Source: Corynebacterium oculi
GTDB taxonomy: Bacteria; Actinomycetota; Actinomycetes; Mycobacteriales; Mycobacteriaceae
Reading direction: 5' to 3'
Assembly (NCBI RefSeq): GCF_001412105.1
Contig: NZ_LKST01000003.1
Coordinates: 1-64,000 of the forward strand
DNA length: 64,000 nt
Part shown: positions 10,252 through 20,500 of the stretch, piece by piece
Layout: the number at the start of each line of letters is the position of its first letter
Position numbering within the stretch: the stretch's first letter is position 1
Notes under the pieces: model-generated
What the model saw: only the letters and a program-made list of their open reading frames with translations
Database searches by the model: none
What the model was told of the DNA's origin: nothing
Translations under genes and position numbers: made by a program

Positions 10252-11040
10252 ATGAGAATACGCATCGACGACCCCGCCGACCCCCGCCTGGACGACATCC
10301 GCCACCTCAACACCGAACGCACGGACCTGGTGGTGGCCGAGGGGCCGCTGGTGGTGGGCAGGCTGCTGGACTCCGCCTACCCCGTGCGACAGGTGGTGGG
10401 CTTTCCCGCCAAGCTCGACGCCTTAAGCGTGCCTTCGGAGATCCCCGTCTACGAGGTCAGCCGGGAGACGCTGGCCGCCGTGGTGGGTTTTGACATGCAC
10501 CGCGGCCTGGTGGCCACCGCCGCGCGCGTGCCCGCACTCACCCCGAAGCAGGTGCTCGACGGCGCGCGCACCATCGCCGTGCTGGAGGGCGTGGGCGATC
10601 ACGAAAACATCGGCGCGATCTTCCGCAACGCCGCCGGCATGGGGGTAGACGGGGTGCTCTTTGGCAACGGCTGCGCCGACCCGCTGTACCGACGCTCCGT
10701 GCGCGTTTCCATGGGCCACGTGCTGCGGCTGCCTTTCGCCCATCTCGACGGCACCTTCACCACCTGGCAACGCAGCCTCGACGAGGTGCGCCGGGCGGGA
10801 TTCCGGTTGGTGTCCATGACCCCGCACCCCCGGGCCGTGCATCTGGCCGAGGCCCTCGACGGCGCCGAGAAAGTGGCGCTGCTGGTGGGCGCGGAAGGCC
10901 CGGGCCTGACCGAACACGCCATGCGCGCCACCGACGTCCGCGCCCGGATACCCATGGCCCCCGGCACGGACTCGCTCAACGTGGCTACCTCCGCCGCGAT
11001 CGCCTTCTATGAGAGACAGCGGCAGTTATTCCGCCGCTAG
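10252..11040 (+). CDS. SpoU/TrmH-family RNA 2'-O-methyltransferase
   Basis: A SPOUT methyltransferase of 262 residues with an N-terminal substrate-binding domain (1-100) and a knotted catalytic domain. The three SpoU motifs are intact: NIGAIFRNA, VGAEGPGL and SLNVATSAAIAFYE. It 2'-O-methylates rRNA or tRNA ribose using SAM; the target base is not predictable. Only 3 nt separate it from the permease, so the two are probably co-transcribed. It is positionally equivalent to mycobacterial Rv0881. The last 56 nt overlap the 3' end of the convergent ABC permease. Confidence 0.85.
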   Translation: MRIRIDDPADPRLDDIRHLNTERTDLVVAEGPLVVGRLLDSAYPVRQVVGFPAKLDALSVPSEIPVYEVSRETLAAVVGFDMHRGLVATAARVPALTPKQVLDGARTIAVLEGVGDHENIGAIFRNAAGMGVDGVLFGNGCADPLYRRSVRVSMGHVLRLPFAHLDGTFTTWQRSLDEVRRAGFRLVSMTPHPRAVHLAEALDGAEKVALLVGAEGPGLTEHAMRATDVRARIPMAPGTDSLNVATSAAIAFYERQRQLFRR

Positions 11041-13114
11041 CCCAGCCGAGCAGCGGCACCGCGACGAGCAGGAGCAACCACAGCGACCACGGTACTTCCG
11101 AGAGGCCGCCGCCGCGTGCGGTGGCCTGGACCACCAGGGTGGCGAGGAGCCCCGAGGCCACCCCGATGACGGCGATGAGCAGCGACTGCATGGCGGAGAT
11201 CCGGGAGAGCAGGCGCGGCGGCGCGCCGACGGCCCACATGGTGACGAGATCGGCGCGGGTCTCGCCCACGGAGAGCGCGGCCAGCAGGATCATCACGGCC
11301 AGGCAGGCGAGGGAGAGCAGGGTGAGGGGGAAGATGTAGTGCTCCCGGAGCCGGTAGAGGTGATCGGGGGTGAAAGAAACCTCGATGAGTTCCTGTCTGG
11401 TGCGCCGGGCGGAGAACTCCTGGCGCATGGTGAGTTCCCGCTCCGGGAAGAAGATGGCGCGGTCGAGGTAGGTGCGCTGCCCCTCGCGCGGGGCGCTCAT
11501 CCTTTCACCGAACTGGCTCTCCACCACCTCGCCGCGCTCCAGGGCGCGCTGGGCCTCGGCCATGTCCCCGGCGTCCATGTCCGTGGTGGTGTAGCGCAGA
11601 TAATCGGGCAGGCGGGCGGGGTCGATGACCAGGGTCTTGTCATCGAGATCCTTGTACACGTACACCGGCGGCACCCCGCCGATGGCCTGGGAGAGTTCCC
11701 GGATCTCCTTTTCCACGGGCGCGCTATCGGCCAGGTACACGTTCGCCCTGGCGTTGACCACGGGCATGGGGTTGCTTCCATCCCCCTGCACGTATTGATA
11801 CGTGCTGCCCAGGGACATCACCCCGATGACAAAGCTCAGCCCCAGGATCGCGGCGATGGCCGGGGCGGTGCGATGCACCTGCCGGAACAGATCGCGCAGG
11901 GCCAGGCGCAGCGGCACCGGGCCGCGAGCGGCCCAGCGGGAGAGCAACCACAGCAGGGCCGGGGTGCTGGTGACCGCGCCGATGCCAAAGATCCCATAGC
12001 CCACCACGGACCAATCGGACCCGGAGAGGGTGAGCAACAGCCCGAACACCAGGATCGCGGGGCCGATGCTCATCGGCCAGCGCCAGCGCAGGCGGGCCTC
12101 GTCCCCGGAGCGCAGGCGCGAGGCCCGCACGGCCGGGATCACGGCGGCGGCCAAGGCGCAGAAGAGGGAGGAAGCGATGGAAAGGGCGATGATGTCGAGG
12201 GGAACAACAAAGCCCGTGACGATGTAATCGCTCGTGGCGGCCACGAGGAAGAAGCCGGCTATGCCCAGCGCCAGGCCCAGGACGATGCCCACCGCCGAGA
12301 TCGCCAGCGCCTCAAAGTAGAGCGTCCAGCGAAGCTGCGCGGGGGCGGCGCCGTTGATACTGAGCAGCCGCATGGAGTGGTACTGGCGGCGGGCCGCCAC
12401 GGCGAAGATCGGGGAGATCATGGCCGCCAGCACGATGAGGGCGAGCAGCCCGAGGGTGACCAGGCTGGCGGTTTCAAAGGCGGTGGATCCCCGCAGAATA
12501 TCCCGCACGAGGGTGGAGGGTTCCGGCCCGCTGTGCGTGACGGGGTGCGCCTGCACGTCGGCGGTGATGGCATCGAGGTGGGGATTGGTGCCGTACCAGC
12601 TCACGGGTGCGGGGAAATCGGCGGAGACGATCTCCTCCGCGGGAACGGAGAGCCGCAGCGTGGCTCGGGTGCTCCCCAACTCCACGGCCAAGGGGCGCGC
12701 GACCTCCTCCCAGGGGGCCTGCACCTCCACGGTATCGCCCTCTCCCACACCCAGCGCCCGCGCCGCTTCCTCTGGAATGGTGAGGGTATCTGCTCCGTTG
12801 GAGGCATACGTAACGTCCAGATACGCCATGGCCTCTCCGGAATGCACGGTGGCGAGGGCATGAGCCTTTGCCACCAGCTCCTCGTCGGGAAATACCGCGC
12901 GGATCCTCTCCATGTCGGTGCCGGTGCCCTCCTCCGCGAGCGTGATGCCGGACTGCCCGTCGCCGTAGGAGTAGGTGGCGCTGGTGTTCATAAACCCCAG
13001 CAGCGTAACCAGGGCGATGGGCAAGGCAAAGAAGAGCACGGCCACCAGGGAGCGCCAGCGGTGCTTGGCGATGTCCCTGCGGGCGAGGCGGGCGGGAACG
13101 ATCAAGCTAGGCAT
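10985..13114 (-). CDS. FtsX/MacB-type ABC transporter permease
   Basis: A protein of 709 residues with a MacB/FtsX layout. TM1 lies near residues 20-40 (WRSLVAVLFFALPIALVTLLG), followed by a large external domain of about 190 residues, then three TM segments (about 235-350). A second external domain and a closing TM cluster repeat the pattern (FtsX-like domain repeated). It pairs with the upstream ATPase gene (4 nt gap). With a PadR repressor heading the operon, export of a drug, peptide or cell-envelope stress agent is the usual role, but the substrate is unknown. The longer frame to 13624 runs through the ATPase gene and is not used. Confidence 0.85.
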   Translation of the reverse strand: MPSLIVPARLARRDIAKHRWRSLVAVLFFALPIALVTLLGFMNTSATYSYGDGQSGITLAEEGTGTDMERIRAVFPDEELVAKAHALATVHSGEAMAYLDVTYASNGADTLTIPEEAARALGVGEGDTVEVQAPWEEVARPLAVELGSTRATLRLSVPAEEIVSADFPAPVSWYGTNPHLDAITADVQAHPVTHSGPEPSTLVRDILRGSTAFETASLVTLGLLALIVLAAMISPIFAVAARRQYHSMRLLSINGAAPAQLRWTLYFEALAISAVGIVLGLALGIAGFFLVAATSDYIVTGFVVPLDIIALSIASSLFCALAAAVIPAVRASRLRSGDEARLRWRWPMSIGPAILVFGLLLTLSGSDWSVVGYGIFGIGAVTSTPALLWLLSRWAARGPVPLRLALRDLFRQVHRTAPAIAAILGLSFVIGVMSLGSTYQYVQGDGSNPMPVVNARANVYLADSAPVEKEIRELSQAIGGVPPVYVYKDLDDKTLVIDPARLPDYLRYTTTDMDAGDMAEAQRALERGEVVESQFGERMSAPREGQRTYLDRAIFFPERELTMRQEFSARRTRQELIEVSFTPDHLYRLREHYIFPLTLLSLACLAVMILLAALSVGETRADLVTMWAVGAPPRLLSRISAMQSLLIAVIGVASGLLATLVVQATARGGGLSEVPWSLWLLLLVAVPLLGWASGGITAAVSHRRRSRRR

Positions 13115-13118
13115 AGTT

Positions 13119-13799
13119 TTACTCCTTTCCGACGATGGCGCCGTCGCGCAGGTAGATGGTGCGATCCGCCCAGGCGGCAAAGCGCGGCTCGTGGGTGACC
13201 AGCAGGCACCCGGCCCCGGCCTCCACGCGGCGGCGAATGATCCCCATGACGGCCTCCCCGGTGGCGGTATCGAGGGCTCCGGTGGGTTCGTCGGCAAGCA
13301 AAAGCCTGCGCTCACCGATGAGCGCGCGGGCGATGGCGATGCGCTGGGCCTGCCCACCGGAAATCTCGGCGGGGAAGCGATCCGCCAAGTGGGTGAGATC
13401 CAGCTCCTCAAGAGCCGCGAGCGCCTGCTCGCGGGCCTGTCCGCGCTTGGTGCCCCCGAGTTCCAGGGGCAGGGCGATGTTCTCGGCGGCGGTGAGCGTG
13501 GTAATGAGGTTGAGTTCCTGGAACACGTAGCCCACGTGCGTGCGGCGCAGATGCGCGGCGGCGGTGGGGCTGAGATCCGAGGTGTCCACCCCCTGAATGA
13601 GCACCCGGCCGGAGGTGGGGGCATCGAGGGTGCCCGCCACGTTGAGCAGGGTGGACTTTCCGGAGCCAGAACGGCCGGTGATGGCCACCAACTCGCCCGG
13701 TTCGAGGGAGAGTGAGACGCGATCCAGGGCGGTGACGGTGGTGGGGCCGTCCTGATGAAGGCGGGTGACGTTCTCCAGGGTCAAGGCGGTGGGGTTCAT
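13119..13799 (-). CDS. MacB/LolD-type ABC transporter ATP-binding protein
   Basis: A single nucleotide-binding domain of 226 residues with Walker A GRSGSGKST, Q-loop GYVFQE, signature ISGGQAQR, Walker B LLLADEPTGALD and the switch histidine in LVTHE. GALD after Walker B is typical of the MacB/LolD branch, which matches the FtsX-like permease next door. The start ATG overlaps the stop of the padR gene in ATGA, so translation is probably coupled. Confidence 0.9.
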   Translation of the reverse strand: MNPTALTLENVTRLHQDGPTTVTALDRVSLSLEPGELVAITGRSGSGKSTLLNVAGTLDAPTSGRVLIQGVDTSDLSPTAAAHLRRTHVGYVFQELNLITTLTAAENIALPLELGGTKRGQAREQALAALEELDLTHLADRFPAEISGGQAQRIAIARALIGERRLLLADEPTGALDTATGEAVMGIIRRRVEAGAGCLLVTHEPRFAAWADRTIYLRDGAIVGKE

Positions 13800-14299
13800 T
13801 GCGGTTCTCCTTGGGTGGGGTGGGCTTCGATGAGGTCGATCCAGCGCAGCTCGGCTTCTAGCTCCAAGATCTGGCGTTCGCGGAGCAGCCACGGCGCGCC
13901 GGGAGGAGCCTGGGCTTTTTCCTTGGTGAGTTCGCGTAGTCGCCTCATGGTGGCCTGGCGCTGGGCGTCCAGGAGCTCGGTGAGAGAGACCTCCGGGCGA
14001 AGCGCCGCCATGGCCACCTTGATGACCAGGGCGTCGCGCTCGTCGGGGGTCTTGTGTTCGGGCTGTTCCCACCAGCGGTGCAGTTCCGCGCGGCCGGCTG
14101 GGGTGAGGGCATAGGCCTCGGGGGAGTCTCCGGTTTTTTCGACGAGGCCATCGCGTTCAAGCCGCTTGGCGGTTTGGTACACCTGGCCCACGTTGATGGG
14201 CCAGGTGTGGGCGGTGGAATCCTCAAACAAACTTCGTAGTTGCCCCACGGGGCGGGGTTGCTCGGCCAAGAGGCTGAGCAGGGCATTTCTTATGCTCAT
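13796..14299 (-). CDS. PadR-family transcriptional repressor
   Basis: A protein of 167 residues: an N-terminal winged helix (MSIRNALLSLLAEQPRPVGQL ... GQVYQTAKRLERDGLVEK) and a C-terminal coiled-coil dimerization part (RRLRELTKEKAQ, ERQILELEAELRWIDLIEAH). It is the first gene of an operon with the MacB/FtsX-like transporter, so it most likely represses its own operon until an effector binds. Two dyads directly upstream are candidate operators. Confidence 0.88.
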   Translation of the reverse strand: MSIRNALLSLLAEQPRPVGQLRSLFEDSTAHTWPINVGQVYQTAKRLERDGLVEKTGDSPEAYALTPAGRAELHRWWEQPEHKTPDERDALVIKVAMAALRPEVSLTELLDAQRQATMRRLRELTKEKAQAPPGAPWLLRERQILELEAELRWIDLIEAHPTQGEPQ

Positions 14300-14316
14300 G
14301 GGCTACCTCCTCGGTG

Positions 14317-14341
14317 CTTACCGAGTAAGTTACCGGGTAAC
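14317..14341. promoter_or_regulatory. Candidate PadR operator, two adjoining dyads
   Basis: CTTAC-CGA-GTAAG (14317-14329) and GTTACC-G-GGTAAC (14329-14341) lie side by side and share one G, 18 nt upstream of the padR start. Both arms are perfect. The position fits autorepression; binding is inferred. Confidence 0.55.
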
Positions 14342-14393
14342 CTGATGATTGTCTAGGGTTTCTGGGGATTTCCGTGGAATTTTCGTGGGGAAG

Positions 14394-15191
14394 TTAGCGG
14401 CGGAACTTCCACCACGAACGCACGCGGCGGGTAATCCCCTCCGCCATGCGGGCGAACTCATCGCCCTCCTTCTGCCGCTCGTAATCGTCGTACTGCTTCG
14501 TGGTCGGGCCCAGGCCGAGCTTGGCCGTGGCGTCCGCGGCCCACTCTCCGATACTCATGCGGCTGCCCCTCGGCTCATCCACCCTGGGCTCCGGACGGCC
14601 GTCGATGGCAAAGCCCGCCACCTGAATATCCGGCCCCTCGGGGGAGACGTCCACCCCCAGCCAGGAGCGCTGCGCCTCGCGGGCCAGATCGGCGGGGATA
14701 AAGGGCAGGGCTATGCCCCCCGGCTGGGTGGCGCGCTGGCCCGCCCAGTACGGGCCCTCAAACGGCTCGGGAAGGCCGATGTCCTCGAACAACTCCTCGC
14801 GCCGGGCCCCCAGGCTGCGCTGAAGCGCCCCCTCGTGCCAGTGGGCAAAGGCCCCAAAATCGTCCGTTCCGGCGCTGATGGCGTACACGTCGCGCGCCGG
14901 GATCGAGGAGCGCAACGAGGAATCCAGGCGCGAGAGCCGCGAGGCATCCTCCACCAGGGTGTGCACCAGCGCCACCCCCGGAAACGCCGCGATGTAGAAC
15001 TCCCCGCGAGACGCCGGGGCCGAACGATTAAAGGGAAACTGTCCGATGGGGGTGACCGGCCAGGAGGGATTGAGCTGGGCCAAATACTTACGCCCAAACC
15101 CGCGATCGGCGCGCGGCTCCTCCGCGAGCACCGAGGCGGGATCGGGGGTGGAGACGAACCACAGCGTCACCGGGCGCTCGTGCCTGCTCAT
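14394..15191 (-). CDS. DUF6928-like protein of unknown function
   Basis: A soluble protein of 265 residues without TM or signal sequence. Distinctive blocks are TLWFVSTPDPASVLAEEPRA near the N terminus and GFGRKYLAQLNPSWPVTPIG, which I recognise as a conserved actinobacterial family (DUF6928, from memory). The C terminus is basic and aromatic (RRVRSWWKFRR). The start ATG overlaps the sepH stop in ATGA, so it is translationally coupled to sepH and may act with it. Confidence 0.6.
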   Translation of the reverse strand: MSRHERPVTLWFVSTPDPASVLAEEPRADRGFGRKYLAQLNPSWPVTPIGQFPFNRSAPASRGEFYIAAFPGVALVHTLVEDASRLSRLDSSLRSSIPARDVYAISAGTDDFGAFAHWHEGALQRSLGARREELFEDIGLPEPFEGPYWAGQRATQPGGIALPFIPADLAREAQRSWLGVDVSPEGPDIQVAGFAIDGRPEPRVDEPRGSRMSIGEWAADATAKLGLGPTTKQYDDYERQKEGDEFARMAEGITRRVRSWWKFRR

Positions 15192-15898
15192 GACCGGGGG
15201 CGCTTGGTGTTCGTGCGGACCCCCAGAAGGACATCCTCCCAGTGCGGGGTGACGGCCTTGCGGCGCTTCTTGGGCGGCGCGGGCGTTTCCTCGGGCATGG
15301 CCTCCTCCGCCTGGGGCTCGGGCTCTTCCGCCACGGGAGTCAGCCGCGGCGGGCTCATCAACTCCGAGGCCAGCGGGTTGCGCGCCACCGTGGTGGCGGA
15401 AGAAGAGGCGTGGTTTTGCAGCGTCCACTCCGCGCGGTGCTCGCCCCAGGCCACCGCCACGATCCACTGGCCCCCGGCCTCGCGGTGGGCGTCCCAGGTG
15501 CTGGTGGCAAGATCCTCGCCGCGCGCCGCGAGGGCCGTGGCCAAAACCTCCCACAGGCTCAGGCGCGCCGGGCCGTCCTCACGCACGGGGTGGGAGTTTT
15601 TGGCCAGCTCCGCGATCCGCGCGCGTTCCAGCAGCACCGGGTGGGCGTAGGGCTCCACGCGGGCCTCGGTGACCTCCATCTGCTCCGCCACCTGGGCGAT
15701 CGTGGCCCCGCCGCGAATCCGATCCTGAATATCGCGGGGACGCAACGGCAGCGCGCGGGGTTCGCCCTTATCCTCGGCGGACGTGAGCATGGCGCGCACC
15801 TCATCGACGGCGAGGCTAAAGCGCTCCCCCTCCGGGGACTCGCTGAGCACCAGGGTGCTCCCGGTGGATTCGCCGCGGACAAGGTGCAGCTCGCGCAT
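15188..15898 (-). CDS. sepH: Septation protein SepH (DUF3071)
   Basis: A protein of 236 residues. The N-terminal DUF3071 domain runs MRELHLVRGESTGSTLVL ... IQDRIRGGATIAQVAEQM and contains a helix-turn-helix-like segment. A variable acidic linker (about 175-205) leads to a basic C-terminal tail (PPKKRRKAVTPHWEDVLLGVR). SepH binds FtsZ and stimulates its assembly at the septum in actinobacteria. It is equivalent to mycobacterial Rv0883c, which also neighbours serC. It is followed by the coupled DUF6928-like gene. Confidence 0.88.
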   Translation of the reverse strand: MRELHLVRGESTGSTLVLSESPEGERFSLAVDEVRAMLTSAEDKGEPRALPLRPRDIQDRIRGGATIAQVAEQMEVTEARVEPYAHPVLLERARIAELAKNSHPVREDGPARLSLWEVLATALAARGEDLATSTWDAHREAGGQWIVAVAWGEHRAEWTLQNHASSSATTVARNPLASELMSPPRLTPVAEEPEPQAEEAMPEETPAPPKKRRKAVTPHWEDVLLGVRTNTKRPRS

Positions 15899-15939
15899 CT
15901 GGCCTCCTTGAGATGAAGTGCTTACTACAACACTGTAAC

Positions 15940-17111
<1,172 letters not shown>

Positions 17112-17205
17112 GGGTCTGCTACCCTGTGCAAAGGCGCACCAATCGCCTCAAACTTGATTTGAGTGTACGGTTTAGATTGTCCAAGTAATCGAGAAAGGGA
17201 TAACT

Positions 17206-18501
17206 GTGGCTACCAACAGCAACGACAAGGCCGTTCTTCACTACCCCGGTGGGGAATACGAGATGAGCATCAAGCCCGCCACCGAGGGCAACTCCGGCAT
17301 CGAGCTGGGCAAGATGCTCTCCGAGACGGGCTATGTCACCTTCGATCCCGGTTACGTGAGCACCGGCTCCACCGAATCCAAGATTACGTACATCGACGGC
17401 GACGCCGGCGTGCTGCGCTACCGCGGCTACGACATCGCCGACCTCGCGGAAAATGCCACCTTCAACGAGGTTTCCTACCTCCTCATCAAGGGGGAACTGC
17501 CCACCGCGGAGGAACTGCACAAGTTCAACGACGAGATCCGCCACCACACGCTCCTCGACGAGGACTTCAAGGCCCAGTTCCGCGTATTCCCGCGCAACGC
17601 GCACCCCATGTCCGTGCTGGCCTCCTCCGTGAACATCCTCTCCACCTACTACCAGGATCAGCTCGATCCCCTGGACGAGGAGCAGCTGGACAAGGCCACC
17701 GTGCGCCTCATGGCCAAGGTGCCCATGCTGGCGGCCTACGCCTACCGTGCCTCCAAGGGTGTGCCCTACCTCTACCCGGATAACACCCTGAACGCGCGCG
17801 AGAACTTCCTGCGCATGATGTTCGGCTACCCCACCGAGCACTACGAGGTAGACCCGGTGATGGTCAAGGCCCTGGATAAGCTCCTGATCCTCCACGCCGA
17901 TCACGAGCAGAACTGCTCCACCTCTACCGTGCGCATGATCGGCTCCGCCCAGGCCAACATGTTCGTCTCCATCGCCGGCGGCATCAACGCCCTGTCCGGC
18001 CCGCTGCACGGCGGCGCCAACCAGGCCGTGCTGGAAATGCTGGAGGACATCCAGAACAACCACGGCGGCGACGCCACGGACTTCATGAACCGCGTGAAGA
18101 ACAAGGAAAAGGGCATCCGCCTGATGGGCTTCGGCCACCGCGTGTACAAGAACTACGACCCGCGCGCGGCCATCGTCAAGGAGACCGCGCACGAGGTGCT
18201 GGAGCACCTGGGCGGGGATCATCTGCTCGACCTGGCGATGAAGCTGGAGGAGATCGCGCTGAGCGATGACTACTTCATCTCCCGCAAGCTCTACCCGAAC
18301 GTGGACTTCTACACCGGCCTGATCTACCGCGCCATGGGCTTCCCCACGGACTTCTTCACCGTGCTCTTTGCCATCGGCCGCCTGCCCGGCTGGATCGCCC
18401 ACTACCGCGAGCAGCTGGAAATGAACACCAAGATCAACCGCCCGCGCCAGATCTACACCGGCGAGACGCTGCGCACCGTCACCCCGCGCGAATCCCGCTA
18501 G
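17206..18501 (+). CDS. gltA: Citrate synthase
   Basis: A type II-like hexameric-branch citrate synthase of 431 residues. Catalytic regions are visible: SGPLHGGANQ with the first His, GFGHRVYKNYDPR with the second His, and FYTGLIY following the active-site Asp region. It condenses oxaloacetate and acetyl-CoA at the entry of the TCA cycle. The start is GTG at 17206 behind a GAAAGGGA ribosome-binding site. Monocistronic: divergent serC lies to the left and a strong terminator to the right. Confidence 0.97.
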   Translation: MATNSNDKAVLHYPGGEYEMSIKPATEGNSGIELGKMLSETGYVTFDPGYVSTGSTESKITYIDGDAGVLRYRGYDIADLAENATFNEVSYLLIKGELPTAEELHKFNDEIRHHTLLDEDFKAQFRVFPRNAHPMSVLASSVNILSTYYQDQLDPLDEEQLDKATVRLMAKVPMLAAYAYRASKGVPYLYPDNTLNARENFLRMMFGYPTEHYEVDPVMVKALDKLLILHADHEQNCSTSTVRMIGSAQANMFVSIAGGINALSGPLHGGANQAVLEMLEDIQNNHGGDATDFMNRVKNKEKGIRLMGFGHRVYKNYDPRAAIVKETAHEVLEHLGGDHLLDLAMKLEEIALSDDYFISRKLYPNVDFYTGLIYRAMGFPTDFFTVLFAIGRLPGWIAHYREQLEMNTKINRPRQIYTGETLRTVTPRESR

Positions 18502-18512
18502 GAGTGGCGCGA

Positions 18513-18568
18513 GGGCCGAGGAGCCTAGTAACCATTTATAATGGTTTCCATGGCTCTTCGGCCCTTTT
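18513..18568 (+). terminator. gltA terminator, long two-tier hairpin
   Basis: GGGCCGAGGAGCC (18513-18525) pairs with GGCTCTTCGGCCC (18552-18564) with one wobble, followed by TTTT. The loop itself holds a second small hairpin AACCAT-TTATA-ATGGTT (18530-18546). Confidence 0.88.
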
Positions 18569-18622
18569 ACGTATGAATGGGCTGTGAGTTCCCGTACCCA
18601 AGACCAAGGAGACTTTTACCCT

Positions 18623-18982
18623 ATGGAAAAGCCGCAGATAGACATCCCGGCTGGCCCTGCCCCCGAGACCCTGCACATTGAGGACCTGGTGGTGGGCGAA
18701 GGCGCGGAGGCTCAGCCCGGCGGCACCGTGGAGGTTCACTACGTGGGAGTGGACTTTGAAACCGGACAGGAGTTTGATTCCTCCTGGGATCGTAAACAAA
18801 GCATCGAGTTTTCCCTCGACCGCCTCATCGCGGGCTGGCAGGAGGGAATCCCCGGCATGAAGGTAGGCGGGCGTCGCCTGCTGATCTGCCCGCCCGAGCA
18901 GGCCTACGGCCCTGCCGGCGGCGGACACCCGCTCTCCGGGCGAACCCTGGTCTTTGTGATCGACCTGCTCAAGGCCGAATAG
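18623..18982 (+). CDS. fkbA: FKBP-type peptidyl-prolyl cis-trans isomerase
   Basis: A single-domain cytoplasmic FKBP of 119 residues (MEKPQIDIPAGPAPETLHIEDL). The conserved core is present: VEVHYVGVDFETGQEFDSSWDR, EGIPGMKVGGRRLLICPPEQAYG and LVFVIDLL. It accelerates proline isomerization during folding. The ATG at 18623 follows AAGGAGA and matches the usual corynebacterial FkbA N terminus; the frame opens 13 codons earlier without a ribosome-binding site. It ends 14 nt inside the convergent DUF1906 gene. Confidence 0.93.
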   Translation: MEKPQIDIPAGPAPETLHIEDLVVGEGAEAQPGGTVEVHYVGVDFETGQEFDSSWDRKQSIEFSLDRLIAGWQEGIPGMKVGGRRLLICPPEQAYGPAGGGHPLSGRTLVFVIDLLKAE

Positions 18983-19661
18983 CGGCGCGCCACTGACCCC
19001 AGTCAGCGGCATACACGTTGTTGATGTCCACGGTCACGCCCTCGATCGTGGACTGCCACCCCGCCACCTGATGAATGGTGGCCTTGGGGTGGATTTTTCC
19101 GTTCGAGCCCCAATCGTGCTGCCAGAAGAACTCGCCCAGGCCGTCCTCTAGGCACCACTGAATAGTGGGGTGATTGGCATACACGCCCAATCGGTAGCCG
19201 CCTGCCTCCAGGGCGACCGTGGCGGCGGTGAGGTAGGGGAGAATGAGCCGCTCGTACTCGGCGCGGGAGGGGTTATCGTCGATAGCCATGTAGATGGGGC
19301 GATTGCGCGGGCCCCCGGCGGCGACGTGGAAAGCGATGGCCTGGGGTACGTGCTCCGCCGCGCCGAGAGCACCCTGCCGCCAGTCCGCCGTCTCCGCCTT
19401 GCCGTACTGGTACACGCTGGCGGTATCCAGATGCTGAGTCTCCGCGAGCGTCACCGGCTTGGCCCTCATCCACTCCGCGCGCGGGCGCGAAACATAGCGC
19501 ACCGCGCCGATATGCCCGGCTTGCTTAATGGCCTCGGCAGACGGCACCCCGGCGGAGAAATCCACCACGGTGCGGTGCGGCGTGGCGGCCAGGGCGCTGG
19601 CACCCGCCAGGGCCACGCCCGCGCCTTTGAGCAGGGTACGACGGTTCACGGCTTTCTGCAT
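18969..19661 (-). CDS. Tat-exported DUF1906 (glycoside-hydrolase-like) protein
   Basis: A protein of 230 residues. The N terminus is a twin-arginine signal (NRRTLLKGAGVALAGASALAA). The rest is a DUF1906 TIM-barrel-like domain with VDFSAGVPSAEAIKQAG, GAVRYVSRPR, IYMAIDDNPS, YRLGVYANHP and WQHDWGSNGK, related to GH25-like proteins and to mycobacterial Rv2525c. It probably acts in the cell envelope on a glycan; no activity is established from sequence alone. Confidence 0.85.
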   Translation of the reverse strand: MQKAVNRRTLLKGAGVALAGASALAATPHRTVVDFSAGVPSAEAIKQAGHIGAVRYVSRPRAEWMRAKPVTLAETQHLDTASVYQYGKAETADWRQGALGAAEHVPQAIAFHVAAGGPRNRPIYMAIDDNPSRAEYERLILPYLTAATVALEAGGYRLGVYANHPTIQWCLEDGLGEFFWQHDWGSNGKIHPKATIHQVAGWQSTIEGVTVDINNVYAADWGQWRAAIRP

Positions 19662-19699
19662 GGGGGAGATTCTAGCGAACAGCGGTAGGCTTGGGCGCC

Positions 19700-20500
19700 A
19701 TGACGATCTCCACCCCCTACGAGGACCTGCTGCGCCGCATCATGGCGGAGGGTACTGATAAGGGCGACCGCACGGGAACCGGAACCACCAGCCTCTTCGG
19801 CGCCCAACTACGCTACAATCTCGCTGACTCCTTTCCGCTGCTGACCACCAAGAAGGTGTACTTCAAGGCCGTGGTGGGGGAACTGCTGTGGTTCCTGCGG
19901 GGAGACTCCAACGTGCGCTGGCTCCAAGAACACGGCATCCGCATCTGGAACGAGTGGGCGGATAAGAACGGCGAACTAGGCCCCGTCTACGGAGTGCAGT
20001 GGCGCAGCTGGCCCACCCCCGGCGGCGGCCACATCGACCAGATCTCCCGGGCGCTGGAGACGCTCAAAACCAACCCGGATTCCCGCCGCAACGTGGTCTC
20101 CGCCTGGAACGTGGCGGAACTAGAAAACATGGCCCTGCCGCCCTGCCACCTGTTCTTCCAGCTCTACGTGGCCGAGGGAAAACTGAGCTGCCAGCTCTAC
20201 CAGCGCTCCGCGGACATGTTCCTGGGCGTGCCCTTTAACATCGCCTCCTACTCCCTGCTCACCCACATGTTCGCCCAGCAGGCGGGCCTGGACGTGGGCG
20301 AGTTCATCTGGACGGGCGGGGACTGCCACGTTTATAACAACCACCGCGAGCAGGTGGCCCGGCAATTAGAGCGGGAGCCGCGCCCCTACCCGCAACTGAA
20401 ACTGCGCAAGGCCGCCTCCCTGTTTGACTATGACTTCTCCGACATTGAGGTGGTGGGCTATAACCCTCACCCCACGATCAGCGCGCAGGTGTCCGTGTAA
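19700..20500 (+). CDS. thyA: Thymidylate synthase (ThyA type)
   Basis: A folate-dependent thymidylate synthase of 266 residues. Landmarks are [18 protein letters not shown], the catalytic Cys149 in [29 protein letters not shown] and the C-terminal ISAQVSV. It methylates dUMP to dTMP using methylene-THF and yields dihydrofolate for the next gene product. ATG at 19700; the TAA stop overlaps the folA ATG (TAATG), a classic coupled pair. Confidence 0.97.
   Translation: MTISTPYEDLLRRIMAEGTDKGDRTGTGTTSLFGAQLRYNLADSFPLLTTKKVYFKAVVGELLWFLRGDSNVRWLQEHGIRIWNEWADKNGELGPVYGVQWRSWPTPGGGHIDQISRALETLKTNPDSRRNVVSAWNVAELENMALPPCHLFFQLYVAEGKLSCQLYQRSADMFLGVPFNIASYSLLTHMFAQQAGLDVGEFIWTGGDCHVYNNHREQVARQLEREPRPYPQLKLRKAASLFDYDFSDIEVVGYNPHPTISAQVSV

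Noticed and set aside
11009..13198. 729-codon open frame on the + strand
   Set aside because: It is antisense to the FtsX-like permease; its translation is low-complexity Gly/His/Arg and has no start signal or domain.
13115..13624. N-terminal extension of the FtsX-like permease
   Set aside because: It runs through the ABC ATPase gene in another frame and is proline/serine-rich nonsense; the family N terminus starts at 13114.
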